64,000 bases of DNA from Haematococcus lacustris. Taxonomy: Eukaryota; Chlorophyta; Chlorophyceae; Chlamydomonadales; Haematococcaceae. The position numbers were made by a program, and so were the translations under genes. Location of the stretch: the NCBI GenBank assembly GCA_030144725.1, contig JASKMD010000025.1, positions 2,771,716 to 2,835,715 of the forward strand, read 5' to 3'. Below are positions 12,291 to 24,257 of this stretch, in pieces. Below the pieces are notes generated by a model that was not told the DNA's origin, did no database searches, and worked only from the letters and a program-made list of their open reading frames with translations. Within the stretch, counting starts at the first letter, position 1. Every line of letters begins with the position of its first letter.

Positions 12291-13521
12291 CGTGCATGAT
12301 GCTTACAGCAGTGCCTAACACGAGCATAAATAACCTTCTCTATGTTTGCTACATCCAACTACATACATCACATCCATCTACTGCGATCATTTAGGCTGGA
12401 GGCTGGCTGCTGCATGTCAGCTGGCTCCTGCCTGTAAGCTGGCTGCCACCAAGCTGCTACGGCCTCGTGGCTGCTGATCCTGGCTTGCACCACTGCTCCA
12501 TTGCCACACCACTGCCAAGAGGCTGCTGCACGCCTGCACAACAACAACATGCACACAAGGGGACATGTGCACAAGAGCACACACCTTACTGATGAAGGAC
12601 GCACCCACGACGTTCATCTGCAATCAGGCAGGCAACACAGATGTGGTGGAACGTGACGCTATATAGATGAAGCGCGACTGGTGCTGCGTGACTGCTACCA
12701 CGAAAACGGCGGCTGCACCGCACTGCGACATCGCACCTGGCATAGTGTACGCGTGCAGTCCGGATCCTGCAAGCCTGCGAGCGTGCAAGCCGGCAAACCT
12801 GCAAGCCACGAGGCGGCAAGACACATCGCACATCGCTCAATTGCCAGCCGAAGCCACTTACCACCACTAGCGTGCAAGGGGCCCTCCTCTGTGGCAGCCA
12901 CCAGCCAGGCCGTGCCAGTTTCTCGTCGCCTGATCCCGCTTGGGGAAGCAATATGTGTGCTGCCTTGTATCCTAAGGGATGAACGATGCCGCCGTTAGAA
13001 CTGCTCTACAACACGCAAACTTCGTCACTCGCAAGCTTCGCGATTCACTAACTTTGAAAGTTCACTAACCAAGATAGCGCTTATCCAGACTGTGCTAGGC
13101 CTTGTCGGGAACGTACTGCGATGTATTGGCAAAGGCTTGCGTCAAGATTGGCCTTAGTAGGAGGAATGAAGGTGCACTGGCACGGCCTGGCTGGTGGCTG
13201 CCACAGAGGAGGGCCCGTTGCACGCTAGTGGTGGTAAGTGGCTTCGGCTGGCAATTGAGCGATGTGCGATGTGTCTTGCCGCCTCGTGGCTTGCAGGTTT
13301 GCCGGCTTGCACGCTCGCAGGCTTGCAGGATCCGGACTGCACGCGTACACTATGCCAGGTGCGATGTCGCAGTGCGGTGCAGCCGCCGTTTTCGTGGTAG
13401 CAGTCACGCAGCACCAGTCGCGCTTCATCTATATAGCGTCACGTTCCACCACATCTGTGTTGCCTGCCTGATTGCAGATGAACGTCGTGGGTGCGTCCTT
13501 CATCAGTAAGGTGTGTGCTCT

Positions 13522-13867
13522 CACTCCTACAAATTAATCCCTGCGTCCGTCCCTGCGTGTTGACCGACCTTGTCCGATCGGGCTGAAATTTTGATAGATG
13601 GTAGTTTGCAGAAAATAAAACATATGTTTCAGAATAAATATTATAAAAAAATCAACAGCTGTTGCGCTGTGGCCCTGTGGCTAGAGTGCAGGGATGAGTG
13701 CAGGGATAGGTTGCGGTCCACAGCGCAATAGCTGTTGATTTTTTCAAAATATTTTTATTGCAAAATATGTTTTATTTTTTGCAAACTACCATCTATCAAA
13801 CTTTCAGCCCGATCGGACAAGGTTGGTAACACGCAGGGACGGACGCAGGGATTAATTAGTAGGAGTG
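13522..13867. mobile_element. 346-bp MITE of the CACTCC family
   Basis: Ends CACTCCTACAAATTAATCCC and its inverse (one mismatch), with long internal inverted repeats around 13680. It is flanked by CT at 13520-13521 and 13868-13869. The uninterrupted site is visible in the other palindrome arm (near 12571-12585, inverse of GTGCTCTTGTGC), which proves insertion with a 2-bp CT duplication. It has no coding capacity. Confidence 0.9.
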
Positions 13868-14149
13868 CTTGTGCACATGTCCCCTTGTGTGCATGTTGTT
13901 GTTGTGCAGGCGTGCAGCAGCCTCTTGGCAGTGGTGTGGCAATGGAGCAGTGGTGCAAGCCAGGATCAGCAGCCACGAGGCCGTAGCAGCTTGGTGGCAG
14001 CCAGCTTACAGGCAGGAGCCAGCTGACATGCAGCAGCCAGCCTCCAGCCTAAATGATCGCAGTAGATGGATGTGATGTATGTAGTTGGATGTAGCAAACA
14101 TAGAGAAGGTTATTTATGCTCGTGTTAGGCACTGCTGTAAGCATCATGC

Positions 14150-14940
14150 ACGTTCCTACAACCCCTGCGTCGGTCCTTGTGCTCGTCCCTGCACTCGACC
14201 CTGCGCTCGTCCCTGCACTCGTCCCTGCGCTCGTCCCTGCACTCGTCCCTGCGCCCGAAATCCCTGCACTCGTCCCTGCGCCCGAAATCCCTGCACTCGT
14301 CCCTGCGCTCGTCCCTGCACTCGTCCCTGCGCCCGAAATCCCTGCACTCGTCCCTGCGCTCGTCCCTGCACTCGTCCCTGCGCCCGAAATCCCTGCACTC
14401 GTCCCTGCGCTCATCCCTGCACTCGTCCCTGCGCTCGTCCCTGCACTCGTCCCTGCGCCCGAAATCCCTGCACTCGTCCCTGCGCTCATCCCTGCACTCG
14501 TCCCTGCGCCCGAAATCCCTGCACTCGTCCCTGCGCTCATCCCTGCACTCGTCCCTGCGCTCGTCCCTGCGCCCGTCCCTGCGCCCGAAATCCCTGCACT
14601 CGTCCCTGCGCTTATCCCTGCACTCGTCCCTGCACTCGTCCCTGCGCCCGAAATCCCTGCACTCGTCCCTGCGCTCATCCCTGCACTCGTCCCTGCGCCC
14701 GAAATCCCTGCACTCGTCCCTGCGCTCATCCCTGCACTCGTCCCTGCGCTCGTCCCTGCGCCCGTCCCTGCGCCCGAAATCCCTGCACTCGTCCCTGCGC
14801 TTATCCCTGCACTCGTCCCTGCGCCCGAAATCCCTGCACTCATCCCTGCACTCGTCCCTGCATCCGTCCCTGCACCCCCCCTTAAATCCCTGCACTCGTC
14901 CCTGCGCCCCCCCCTCCATCCCTGCATCCGTCCCTGCGTG
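14150..14940. repeat. GCAGGGACGAGT minisatellite, right arm
   Basis: Inverse-oriented counterpart of 11760-12290, longer by roughly 260 bp, so unit number has changed since the arms were identical. Confidence 0.9.
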
Positions 14941-15125
14941 AACGCCACGGGCCGCCCAGCCTCCGCCTTTGATTTTTTTGACCTGATTTCTTTTGGGATG
15001 GAATCCTTACATCACAAGCTACCAACTGGCCAAGTTTCAGCCCATTTGGACAAGGTTGACAAAAGCGCAGGGAAAAACGCAGGGACTAATTTGTAGGAGT
15101 GCTCGCCTAGCTGTCCGACAAAGGT

Positions 15126-17404
15126 GGTCACCCCCGCCATTGGCCCCGCAATTCACTTTTTGGCACCGTCTTTGATCCGCTGCATGTAATTCTTCCACCG
15201 TTGGGCTCTACATCTCACAACGGTGTCGCTAGCAGGTTAGGCCCTCTTATGTTGATTGTACTGCATTGTCTCAACGACTTGATTAGCTTCGCAATGTAAT
15301 TCTCCATCTGTTTATATGCGTGTCGCAACAGGAGAGATGAATTGGTGGCCGGAGGCATTTCCGTGCCGAGCAGCCTATGCTGCCGTCGGACTTGCAACTC
15401 GCGATTACATCCCAGGTAAGCACGGGGTGCTGTTTTGTTAGTGCGTATTGCATACAATGTCAACACATGCAACCAAATCTGCTGACCTCCACAGGTGCTT
15501 GGCAGTTGTGAGAATCAGCATCAAACCCACACCAGCCCAAGGGTCTCCCAGGCAGCAGTGCAGCAAGGCAATCAGCCATTGAAAACAGTGAGCAAGAGGT
15601 GAGTAAGGTTGTATTATACCTCACCTTGTCTAGGTCAGTTTGATGTTCACTCGCACACTTCCGCAACGCATGACAGGCATGAACAGCTGAGGGTAACACA
15701 CAACTGTCATGAGCCTTAGTTTCGAACTTTTTCTACTTTTTTCCAACCATGTTTTGTGGTGTGTGCCCCAAGCGCCCTTGTATTTTTGATTGTGTGTGCA
15801 GGATGCCTGTAAATCACCCCCATCTCAAGAACCCAGCTGCAAGGAATGAGCCCAATGCTAAGCGTTGTGCTTTGTGTGAACTCACACCGCCAGCCAAGAA
15901 CAAGGATGGGTTTGTGGTGGTTGAGAAGGTCGGGGAGGACGCATGCCACGGCCGCTACCTGGTTGTCTTTGGCCGCGCTAGTGTGCTGAAGGGCAGCGTG
16001 CTAGTTGCATGCCAACGTGCAGGGCTTGCCCCCCTGGCGCATAGAGATTGCGTCAGGATGCACCAGAAGCAACAACCCCCTCCTCCCTCCCCACCCCGTC
16101 AGCCACCTCCTCCTCCCCCCTTCTCCCTCCCCCCCTCCTCCCTCCCTCCCCACCCCACCTCACCCCACCTCCTCCCTCCCCCCCTCCTGCCTCCCTCCAC
16201 ATCCTCCTCCTCCCTCCCCACCCCGGCAGCCACACCTCCTCCCCCCTCCCCGCCACGCTCACTACATGGCCAGACCCTGGAGCAGCAGCCCCCTCCCACC
16301 TCCCTGCCCCCCGAGCTGGATGACCAGCACCAGGATCAAGTGCCTCCATGCCCCTTCCCCCCGCCTTCCCCCCCGCTGCAGCCACCCTTGCCACCCTCCC
16401 CACCCCCACCCTCTCTTCCAACCCCCACCCAGCAGCCACAGCAACCACCACCCACCTTCACTGCCCACAAGTAAGTAGTAAGGGCTGTGGTTGAAGCTAT
16501 GTGTTAGGTGCCAATGAAGTGGTCTACAACCTGTGTAATGTGTCTTTTGTTTTGCAGGTGTTGGCAATGTGGTGCCCTACAACAGCCCGGAGGCTACCCC
16601 CAGGTCGACCATCACCAGCCAGAGCAGCCACAGTATGACGGCATGTGCTTGTGGTGCACGCATGAGCAACCCCCCTCAGCCGTGTGGTGCACAATGCCGT
16701 GGTTCGATGCCTCTTGAGCCAATGCCCATGTTGCTAGACAAGGAAGCTGCTAGGCAAGCTGCTTTGAATGCAGAGTGTATTAAGCTCATGCTCTTGGACA
16801 CCCCTGATATGCCTCAATTTGATACACTGAACAAGGACCTATTGAAAGCATGGTGCAAGCACAAGAACATCAGAGGGGTTTCAAGTAAATCAAAGAATGA
16901 GTTGCGTGACATGTGCCTGCTGAAGTTGAGGAAGAAGGTTGAGGCACCACGGCACATGTAACACTGAAAGCCAGAGCCATCCCCAGCCATCCCGACAACA
17001 TAGTGCAAAGTGATGATGTAGCGCTGTCATGGTGCAGCTTGTATTTGCATAGAGTCATGCCGCAACGTCAGTGAGGTAAGGGGTGCCAGCTGGCTGACTT
17101 GTGCGCATATTCACGAATTATATGCTCCATGCACTGACATGCAAGCAGGCGTACTGCACTTGTGCCGTTGGCTTACGGCGTGCGTAGAAAGATTGCCAGC
17201 ATCGTCTTATGATGTGCGTGAGTCTTTTAGGAGCGGAAAACACAGGTCAGGTTTGGGCGGGCGCCGATCTGAGCTAGTGTTTTGCGGCTGCTGGGTGCCG
17301 CATACGCCTGTTACACCCGACTGCGTCAAAACTTTGTCGCGAGCTACACGGAGATTTGCGCCCCAGACCGTCTCACATTTGCGGGGCCAATGGCGGGGGT
17401 GACC
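15126..17404 (+). mobile_element. Element A, GGTCACC TIR, 4-bp duplication AGGT
   Basis: A 26-bp perfect terminal inverted repeat beginning GGTCACCCCCGCCATTGG and ending 17404. AGGT flanks at 15122-15125 and 17405-17408. It sits inside element D: the D sequence continues directly across the duplication. It encodes a proline-rich protein on the + strand but no recognisable DDE, RNase H-like or tyrosine recombinase motif. Confidence 0.88.
15749..16961 (+). CDS. Element A protein, Cys-rich and proline-rich with SAP-like C-terminus
   Basis: Not assigned to a known family. The first exon from 15749 encodes a Cys-containing N-terminus (MFCGVCPKRPC, then KRCALCEL), followed by a long Pro/Ser-rich stretch up to 16470. 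A GTAAGT...TTTTGCAG intron (16471-16557) leads to the last exon, 16558-16961. That exon has ACACGARM, PLEPMPM and a C-terminus (KNIRGVSSKSKNELRDMCLL) resembling a SAP DNA-binding helix pair. It aligns with the element B protein. The frame of the N-terminal part and that of the last exon do not join in phase by this intron alone, so a frameshift or another small intron is needed in the proline region. A zinc-rich DNA-binding transposon protein is a guess. Confidence 0.4.
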
Positions 17405-17877
17405 AGGTGTAAGCACGCGGATAGGACCACTGACCGAAAAGTTCAAGGACTTGAACGAAGCCCCAAAATGATGGGGTCTAGGCTTCAGCAGAGTGCACGG
17501 TAGCGAAACAAAGTCCACGCACGGTGCTGCTGACACCTCAGTGAGATGCTCTGCATGCTTGGAGGCAAGGTCAGGCAGGTCTCGCGCCAGGTGTCAGGAA
17601 GGGCCCGGGCCATGAGGGGTCCCGACCCAACCCAGGGAATCTTGCGCTTCGACCTGCCACCCACGTACGGTCGCACCCTGTTGAGCCCCAGGCTGCAGCG
17701 AGCGAGCATGTTCACAGTCCGCGAGGATGGCGGGCGGTGTACTGGGACAAGGCTTCAGTTCAAAACGCGAGTTTCAGCGCGCGTGACTTACCGCGATAGC
17801 ATCAGCTACCCTTCACTAGCGCGTGGTGTGAGCGTCGCGCCTGTCACGGATTGGCATGGCCAATGGCCGGGGTGACC

Positions 17878-18033
17878 ACTGGCAGATGGTTACTCGCTCT
17901 TCCGAGCACAATTGCCTAACACCGTCGCACTGCTCCACTGTTACTGACACATGACATGTTGGCATTTCTGTGACTACTACTCTGGACATTCCACAGAGCG
18001 CCACAGCATTCTCCAAGGCACCCGATTACCAGT
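17878..18033. other. Spacer between elements D and B
   Basis: 156 bp of host sequence. Its last four bases, CAGT (18030-18033), are one side of the element B target duplication. Confidence 0.7.
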
Positions 18034-19865
18034 GGTCACCCGCCATTGGCGGCACCCCTGATAACCTCTTACTAATCTTTAAGAGTTTTACCACGACTCT
18101 TGCGCAGGGCGGTGCAGCTCACCAGCGCGAGGCTAGCGGGCTGCTCGGGCTGGTGTGCGCCTGTGCCGGGCTCAGCGGCATGGACGAGCTGAATTCTTTG
18201 TATTTTTTGTTCGGGCGCTGGACCCCCCCCTGACATGTGATCTAGTGTGCTGATAACATGTTTGAGAGTGCAGATCGTGCTTGTGGCCTGTCCTTGCACA
18301 AGAACAGGGTGCAACTCGTGATACGTCACCCCATGCCAAATTTCCCTAAACATGGGACTTTTTGTCGTCCAATCAACTGTCACCTGGACGTCAGATAACG
18401 GACTTCCAACGTAGATTGTATAATGATAGTGTTTTCCCACCATATCCCCTGATTAGAAACGCGATGCTCTCCATTGTGGGTGGTCTATGCTACTGTAAAG
18501 TTGACTATCATGCACCTTGCACCTTGTCACAGTTTTGGCCGCTAGTTCGCTGCCGATTAGTGTGGGCCGTTTTTGCTTCTTCTGCTTGAATCCCCGTGAA
18601 CCTTACACCCAGCCACAACAATTGCCCGCCTCATATTCAGCCTCCAGCTGCTCACTTTGCAACTCTCTCAGCACAAAACGACGCAATTCCCGACGTCCCT
18701 CTTGCCTCTTCCACCCTATGTGCATGCGATATCGTTCACAGTGTTTGTTGGTCAGTTTGCCAAAACACACCTCATCATGCAGCAAATCGGAATGGTACAA
18801 CATCAACAATGCATAACACTCTTCGTCTTCCCTCACCTCCTTCACAGTGTCTTGAAACATGGGCATGGGCACGAGTGGGGTAGTGGTGTCAGGCTTCATG
18901 CACGGCAGGCATGGCACACTCATGCACGTGTTGCATGCACAAGCAGCCATGGCCCATTGAGGCTGCTCCCTGTCAGGTGTGAACACCATGCGGTGCATCG
19001 CCCTGCACCCCACCACATTATCATGCATTCGCTTCACATCAGCCTCAGGCATACTGCATACAGCTCACCCCGCTGAAGGTCATGCAGTTGTTGTTGTAAA
19101 GCATGCAAGCGCTGGTTTTCAGCAAGCTGCTGCTCCCTGTGTTGTAGACCTGCCTGGACCTCAACCTCAACCTCAACCTCAACCTCAACCGCCTCACCAG
19201 CACCAGCATTAGCCTGGCCCTCAGCCTCAGTCACAGTGGCGACAGCCTGGGCATTGGCCTCGGCCTTTGCAGCCCTGAGCTGTGCCACAACCTCCCTTGC
19301 TTTCTGCAGACTGACACGATTATCCTTCACTCCCCTGTTCTTGCCAACCATGGCTTTCACTGGCCTGCACAGCGGCAAACACCATCACAACTCAGTCTCT
19401 GCATATCTTTTGCTTAGTTTTGCTGCTCGTGATTGCTCGGGAGCCACAAGCCTCAATGCCCTGAGCATCTCGTGCGAGATTGCAATTCCGCAACTTGCAC
19501 CTGGCAGCAGGTTCAGCAGCAATCCGCCGAAGCCGTCACGAACCCAGCTTTGGGATGGGTCTCGATGCGTGCTGGGACGCAACAGCACTGTTGCGTGCTG
19601 GCCTGAAAACTTGCAATGTCCAGTGAGGATGCGAAATTCACGTCGTGCTGGGTTCTGGCTGCCTTTAGGAGTCCCTAAGAGTGTCTGCGAGGCTCAAGAA
19701 CACGTCGCAGGTTGGGGGCCAGCCACCCGGCAAACCGTTTAGGCTGGCTGCACACTCGCCACGCCATCAGCAGCTCATCGCACTAATCGGCGGCTTCATC
19801 CGTGCAGAAATGAGTTGGAAGTTATCTCTTGAGCCATGGGGGTGCCGCCAATGGCGGGGGTGACC
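18034..19865 (-). mobile_element. Element B, GGTCACC TIR, 4-bp duplication CAGT
   Basis: Left end GGTCACCCGCCATTGGCGGC and right end inverse GGTCACCCCCGCCATTGGCG, differing by a C-run length. CAGT flanks at 18030-18033 and 19866-19869. Carries minus-strand coding sequence. Shares termini and an encoded protein with element A but is otherwise diverged. Confidence 0.87.
18603..19378 (-). CDS. Element B protein, coiled coil plus Cys-rich/SAP-like part
   Basis: Two overlapping minus-strand frames. The first (19378 to 19034) encodes a basic start, an Ala/Glu/Gln-rich coiled-coil-like stretch and a short Glu-Val repeat. The second (19052 to 18603) has AMAACACNTCMS, PLVPMPM and a basic C-terminus. 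The second aligns with the last exon of element A: shared NVV, ACAC, PL-x-PMPM, EC-x3-LML, and a closing basic helix. The two frames need a frameshift or a missed intron near 19040-19075 to become one protein. No catalytic motif was seen; function unknown. Confidence 0.45.
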
Positions 19866-19869
19866 CAGT

Positions 19870-20047
19870 GCACCCAGCCAGCTGCCACAGTGGATGTGAC
19901 CTGTGATCAACAGTCACTGCACCATGGTGAGTCATAGGAGCCTTGTCTTGACAAGCTGATAGGGCATGCCTGCGACAGCTGCACACACCAGCTCACGCCT
20001 GCTTTGCAATGCAATGAGCAACACATGCTTGCCACACCCATGTTGGG
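19870..20047. other. Unassigned DNA before gap
   Basis: Short stretch between element B and the second gap; no feature recognised. Confidence 0.5.
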
Positions 20048-20547
20048 NNNNNNNNNNNNNNNNNNNNNNNNNNNNNNNNNNNNNNNNNNNNNNNNNNNNN
20101 NNNNNNNNNNNNNNNNNNNNNNNNNNNNNNNNNNNNNNNNNNNNNNNNNNNNNNNNNNNNNNNNNNNNNNNNNNNNNNNNNNNNNNNNNNNNNNNNNNNN
20201 NNNNNNNNNNNNNNNNNNNNNNNNNNNNNNNNNNNNNNNNNNNNNNNNNNNNNNNNNNNNNNNNNNNNNNNNNNNNNNNNNNNNNNNNNNNNNNNNNNNN
20301 NNNNNNNNNNNNNNNNNNNNNNNNNNNNNNNNNNNNNNNNNNNNNNNNNNNNNNNNNNNNNNNNNNNNNNNNNNNNNNNNNNNNNNNNNNNNNNNNNNNN
20401 NNNNNNNNNNNNNNNNNNNNNNNNNNNNNNNNNNNNNNNNNNNNNNNNNNNNNNNNNNNNNNNNNNNNNNNNNNNNNNNNNNNNNNNNNNNNNNNNNNNN
20501 NNNNNNNNNNNNNNNNNNNNNNNNNNNNNNNNNNNNNNNNNNNNNNN
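20048..20547. other. Assembly gap (500 N)
   Basis: Exactly 500 undetermined bases, again ending at the first base of a 2,719-bp repeat unit. Confidence 0.99.
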
Positions 20548-21538
20548 AGCTGCCCGACCTTCCATGTTCTGCCATGCTGCCTGCAGGAACACACTCCACA
20601 GCAGGTGCAGTACACCCCCAGCCAGCAGCCAGCCCCCATGCCTGCCTTGGCAGCTGCCCCGCTCCGCCCGCAGCCGCACCATCTGCGTGCCTCAGCCACA
20701 GCAGCCTTGGCAGCCCGAGCCGCAAAGGCTCCCTGTCCAGCTGTTAGCCGCTGGCTGGCACAGCCCGCTCCTCACGGTGCTGAGCTGCCCTCACATGTGC
20801 ATCTTAGCAGCACATCAGAAGCAGGCTTGCAACACCACTGCAGCCACCAGTAGCAGGTGCAGCACAGGAGTAGCATACCCCCTGGAGGGTCCCCACAGCA
20901 GGTGCAGCAACCACAGCAGGCTAATTAGCAACACACAATAGATAGCAGGATTGCATACACAGTTTATTCCTTCACTTGTCCTCAGTCACTAGCATATCGC
21001 ACTTGTGAACAACACTTTTGGCAGCCATAGAGCACATTCACAAGCTGAGCCACCACACATTGCTGGCAGCCAGCTGTTGCCTGACTTGCACATAGGGGCA
21101 TGGGCCAATTGTAGTGCCATACATTTGGGAAAAGTGATAACATTAGGGCCAGCCCCACTGTGGATTGTGATGTGTAGCATCAGTAAGGAGCATGCTTGTT
21201 TAATGCTGTGTGGTTATCCAACAAGTGTGTTTTACGATCGTTGCAGTAGGCCATGATGTAGCGCAGGGTTGCGCATGTAGGATAGCTCAGGGCAAAGAGG
21301 GTGTGTGTTCATGGGGTGAGTGGAGGACACGTCATGCCATGTGCCAGCATTGTCCATGGCCTGTGCCCCATGCGTGTTGAGGACCATGGCACAATTATAG
21401 GAGTGCAGCACAGTGTAGGGCCTGTGTTATTGGTTATGTTCCATATGGTTGTTGGGCCAGTGCAGCCAGGGCTCATGAGGAGTGTAAGAAATGATCCTTG
21501 ATCAATGCATGATCCTCGTAAGAAATAGTTATGCAAAG

Positions 21539-23258
21539 CAGTGTTGTGAATCTTCAGATTTTCAGATTTTCAGATTTTCAGATTTTCATGAAAATGAAAG
21601 TGTTTCATTGAAAATCTGAAAGACTTTCACGCCAGTGAAAATGAGCGTTTGCAGCTGGTTTCTAAGGAGCGGTTCTGGCTCGACTAATGAGAAAACTAAT
21701 CTCATTAGATTAGTCCCGGTCGTATTAGTTATTAGGTCGTCTATTAGTCGACCTTGGTTCCACATTAAGCTGTTTGATCGTATCCGTGCGGCCCCAGCGC
21801 ACTGGTCGCATCCACAAGCGCGTCACATTTTCATTGGCCAATCCGGCTGGCCGGCTGGTCGGCAGCGGCTAGCAAGCGGTCAGGTTGCGATGTTGTTACA
21901 ATGGTACAATAAGAAACAGCTCCCGCCGTCTGTGGTGATGAAAAAAGCGGAGGCGAGCAAGTTCAAGGACACTTGGGAGTTCCAGTACGGTTCGGATGGA
22001 TTGGTATACGCCCATTGCAAGGCTTGCCCGCGGGAAGACGGCGATGGACGTGATGTCTCTAACATGAGCCAAACAAGCAGGCAACATGTCTGCAAATCCC
22101 AAAGCGGAGGCGCTTCTAACAAGCGGCGGGTTGAAGAGAACAACTATGGCCCAGTACTGCCAAGTGAGCGCGGGTTGCCAGTGCCAGAGGCTCTGCAACG
22201 TGCAGTACGTCGTAGGTTCGGGCTGTTTCTAACTACTTCGCGGACTCCCTTCCGCGCGGTTGACAATGAGCATCTACAAGCAATTTTTGACATGCTGGGT
22301 GTGGACTTGCACAAGGAAACGTTCTACCGCACCACACAGCTTGAAGACTTGCATCGTGAAGTCAAGGAGCTGACTGTGAAGCAACTAGTGAGATTGCTGC
22401 AGGTAAGCGCTCAAATCAGCTAGTGCATGAGGGGAACAAAGGCCAACCACCATTTCCAATCCTGACAGGCGGAGATGATGGTGTATATCCATGCAAATAT
22501 CCCAAAGGGCGCATCTACAATGCCCTCTGAGCTTGTGGCCCTTGGCATCACCGCGTAAGCCACCACCCTTCCAATAGTACCATCTGATAATCGGCCAACA
22601 CCTCACCCACATACAGAGCACATGTCTTTTTGTGTGTGGCACGGATGAGCTTGTCAATGGCACAGGCACATGCACGGGGACGGACACGAGCAGCTGAGTA
22701 TACTTCGATGTATGTAGCTGGCTTTTTTTGTTTAACATAGAAGTAGGTTGCGGCCCTCGGGAATCGAACCCCTGTGGGAACCTTGTCCAGCCACGACTAA
22801 TATTAGACTAATGAGACGACCTAATGAGACACATTTGACTAATATTAGATCTCATGAGAACTAATGAGAAAAACCGCACCCTACTGGTTTCCCATCCTCC
22901 CTTTATGCACGCGGCTTGTTTGCAGGTCTGCACTTCAAGAAATGCACAAATGCTCAGTTCGCTTAAGGTCAGACATGCAAGCCAATTTATTGCTGGCGTT
23001 GCATGCCTTACGCTTCTTCCGCTGTGGCTGCAGCGCGCTGGCGCCAGCTAAGCCAAGCGAAAGGCACTGCGACACCCGTGGAACTGGCAGCGCCGGGCTC
23101 CTTCCGATGGCAGCGACTATAGCCCGGGCAGTTTGCACTAGGGCGAGTCTCTGGTTGCCTGCGAGCCTGGTTCGCCTGCTGCTGCCATCGCGCCGCGATC
23201 TGACCGGGGGCAGCACCCGGCACTTTCAGATTTGCAGTGAATACGTTCAGATTTTCAG
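21539..23258 (+). mobile_element. hAT-type element, right end missing (array 2, unit 1)
   Basis: Same boundaries as the copy at 4156-5875: left terminal repeat after ATGCAAAG, right end lost at the tandem junction. Confidence 0.85.
21890..22558 (+). CDS. Truncated hAT transposase fragment
   Basis: Exons 21890-22402 and 22469-22558, intact; same protein as 4507-5175. Confidence 0.58.
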
Positions 23259-24257
23259 CTTTTTTTAGCTGCCCGACCTTCCATGTTCTGCCATGCTGCC
23301 TGCAGGAACACACTCCACAGCAGGTGCAGTACACCCCCAGCCAGCAGCCAGCCCCCATGCCTGCCTTGGCAGCTGCCCCGCTCCGCCCGCAGCCGCACCA
23401 TCTGCGTGCCTCAGCCACAGCAGCCTTGGCAGCCCGAGCCGCAAAGGCTCCCTGTCCAGCTGTTAGCCGCTGGCTGGCACAGCCCGCTCCTCACGGTGCT
23501 GAGCTGCCCTCACATGTGCATCTTAGCAGCACATCAGAAGCAGGCTTGCAACACCACTGCAGCCACCAGTAGCAGGTGCAGCACAGGAGCAGCATACCCC
23601 CTGGAGGGTCCCCACAGCAGGTGCAGCAACCACAGCAGGCTAATTAGCAACACACAATAGATAGCAGGATTGCATACACAGTTTATTCCTTCACTTGTCC
23701 TCAGTCACTAGCATATCGCACTTGTGAACAACACTTTTGGCAGCCATAGAGCACATTCACAAGCTGAGCCACCACACATTGCTGGCAGCCAGCTGTTGCC
23801 TGACTTGCACATAGGGGCATGGGCCAATTGTAGTGCCATACATTTGGGAAAAGTGATAACATTAGGGCCAGCCCCACTGTGGATTGTGATGTGTAGCATC
23901 AGTAAGGAGCATGCTTGTTTAATGCTGTGTGGTTATCCAACAAGTGTGTTTTACGATCGTTGCAGTAGGCCATGATGTAGCGCAGGGTTGCGCATGTAGG
24001 ATAGCTCAGGGCAAAGAGGGTGTGTGTTCATGGGGTGAGTGGAGGACACGTCATGCCATGTGCCAACATTGTCCATGGCCTGTGCCCCATGCGTGTTGAG
24101 GACCATGGCACAATTATAGGAGTGCAGCACAGTGTAGGGCCTGTGTTATTGGTTATGTTCCATATGGTTGTTGGGCCAGTGCAGCCAGGGCTCATGAGGA
24201 GTGTAAGAAATGATCCTTGATCAATGCATGATCCTCGTAAGAAATAGTTATGCAAAG

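Larger units (their letters stand above)
11594..15101. mobile_element. CACTA-like foldback element (3.5 kb)
   Basis: Ends CACTCCTACAAATTAGTCCC and its inverse, with a CT direct repeat on both sides (11592-11593, 15102-15103). It is a giant inverted repeat: left arm about 11594-12915, right arm about 13187-15101, with a spacer near 12916-13186. The arms carry a minisatellite and a homologous inner part. The right arm is longer because of extra minisatellite units and a 346-bp relative inserted at 13522. No transposase is visible, so it is non-autonomous. Termini beginning CACT suggest EnSpm/CACTA, but the 2-bp duplication is short for plant members. Confidence 0.8.
11414..17877 (+). mobile_element. 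Element D, GGTCACC family, interrupted remnant
   Basis: Three pieces, 11414-11593, 15102-15125 and 17405-17877, match consecutive parts of element C (48366-49479) read in reverse complement. They are separated by two younger insertions with target duplications. The right end (CCAATGGCCGGGGTGACC, 17860-17877) is kept; the left end is lost at the duplication boundary at 11413. No protein assigned. Confidence 0.85.

Noticed and set aside
11760..14940. CRISPR array
   Set aside because: Units are contiguous or variant minisatellite repeats without unique spacers, in a eukaryotic transposon. No Cas-like protein is present.
11747..14948. Repetitive open frames reading CRDE, TSAG or PALV peptides
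   Set aside because: They occur on both strands in several frames over a ~12-bp minisatellite inside a transposon arm, so they follow from unit length.
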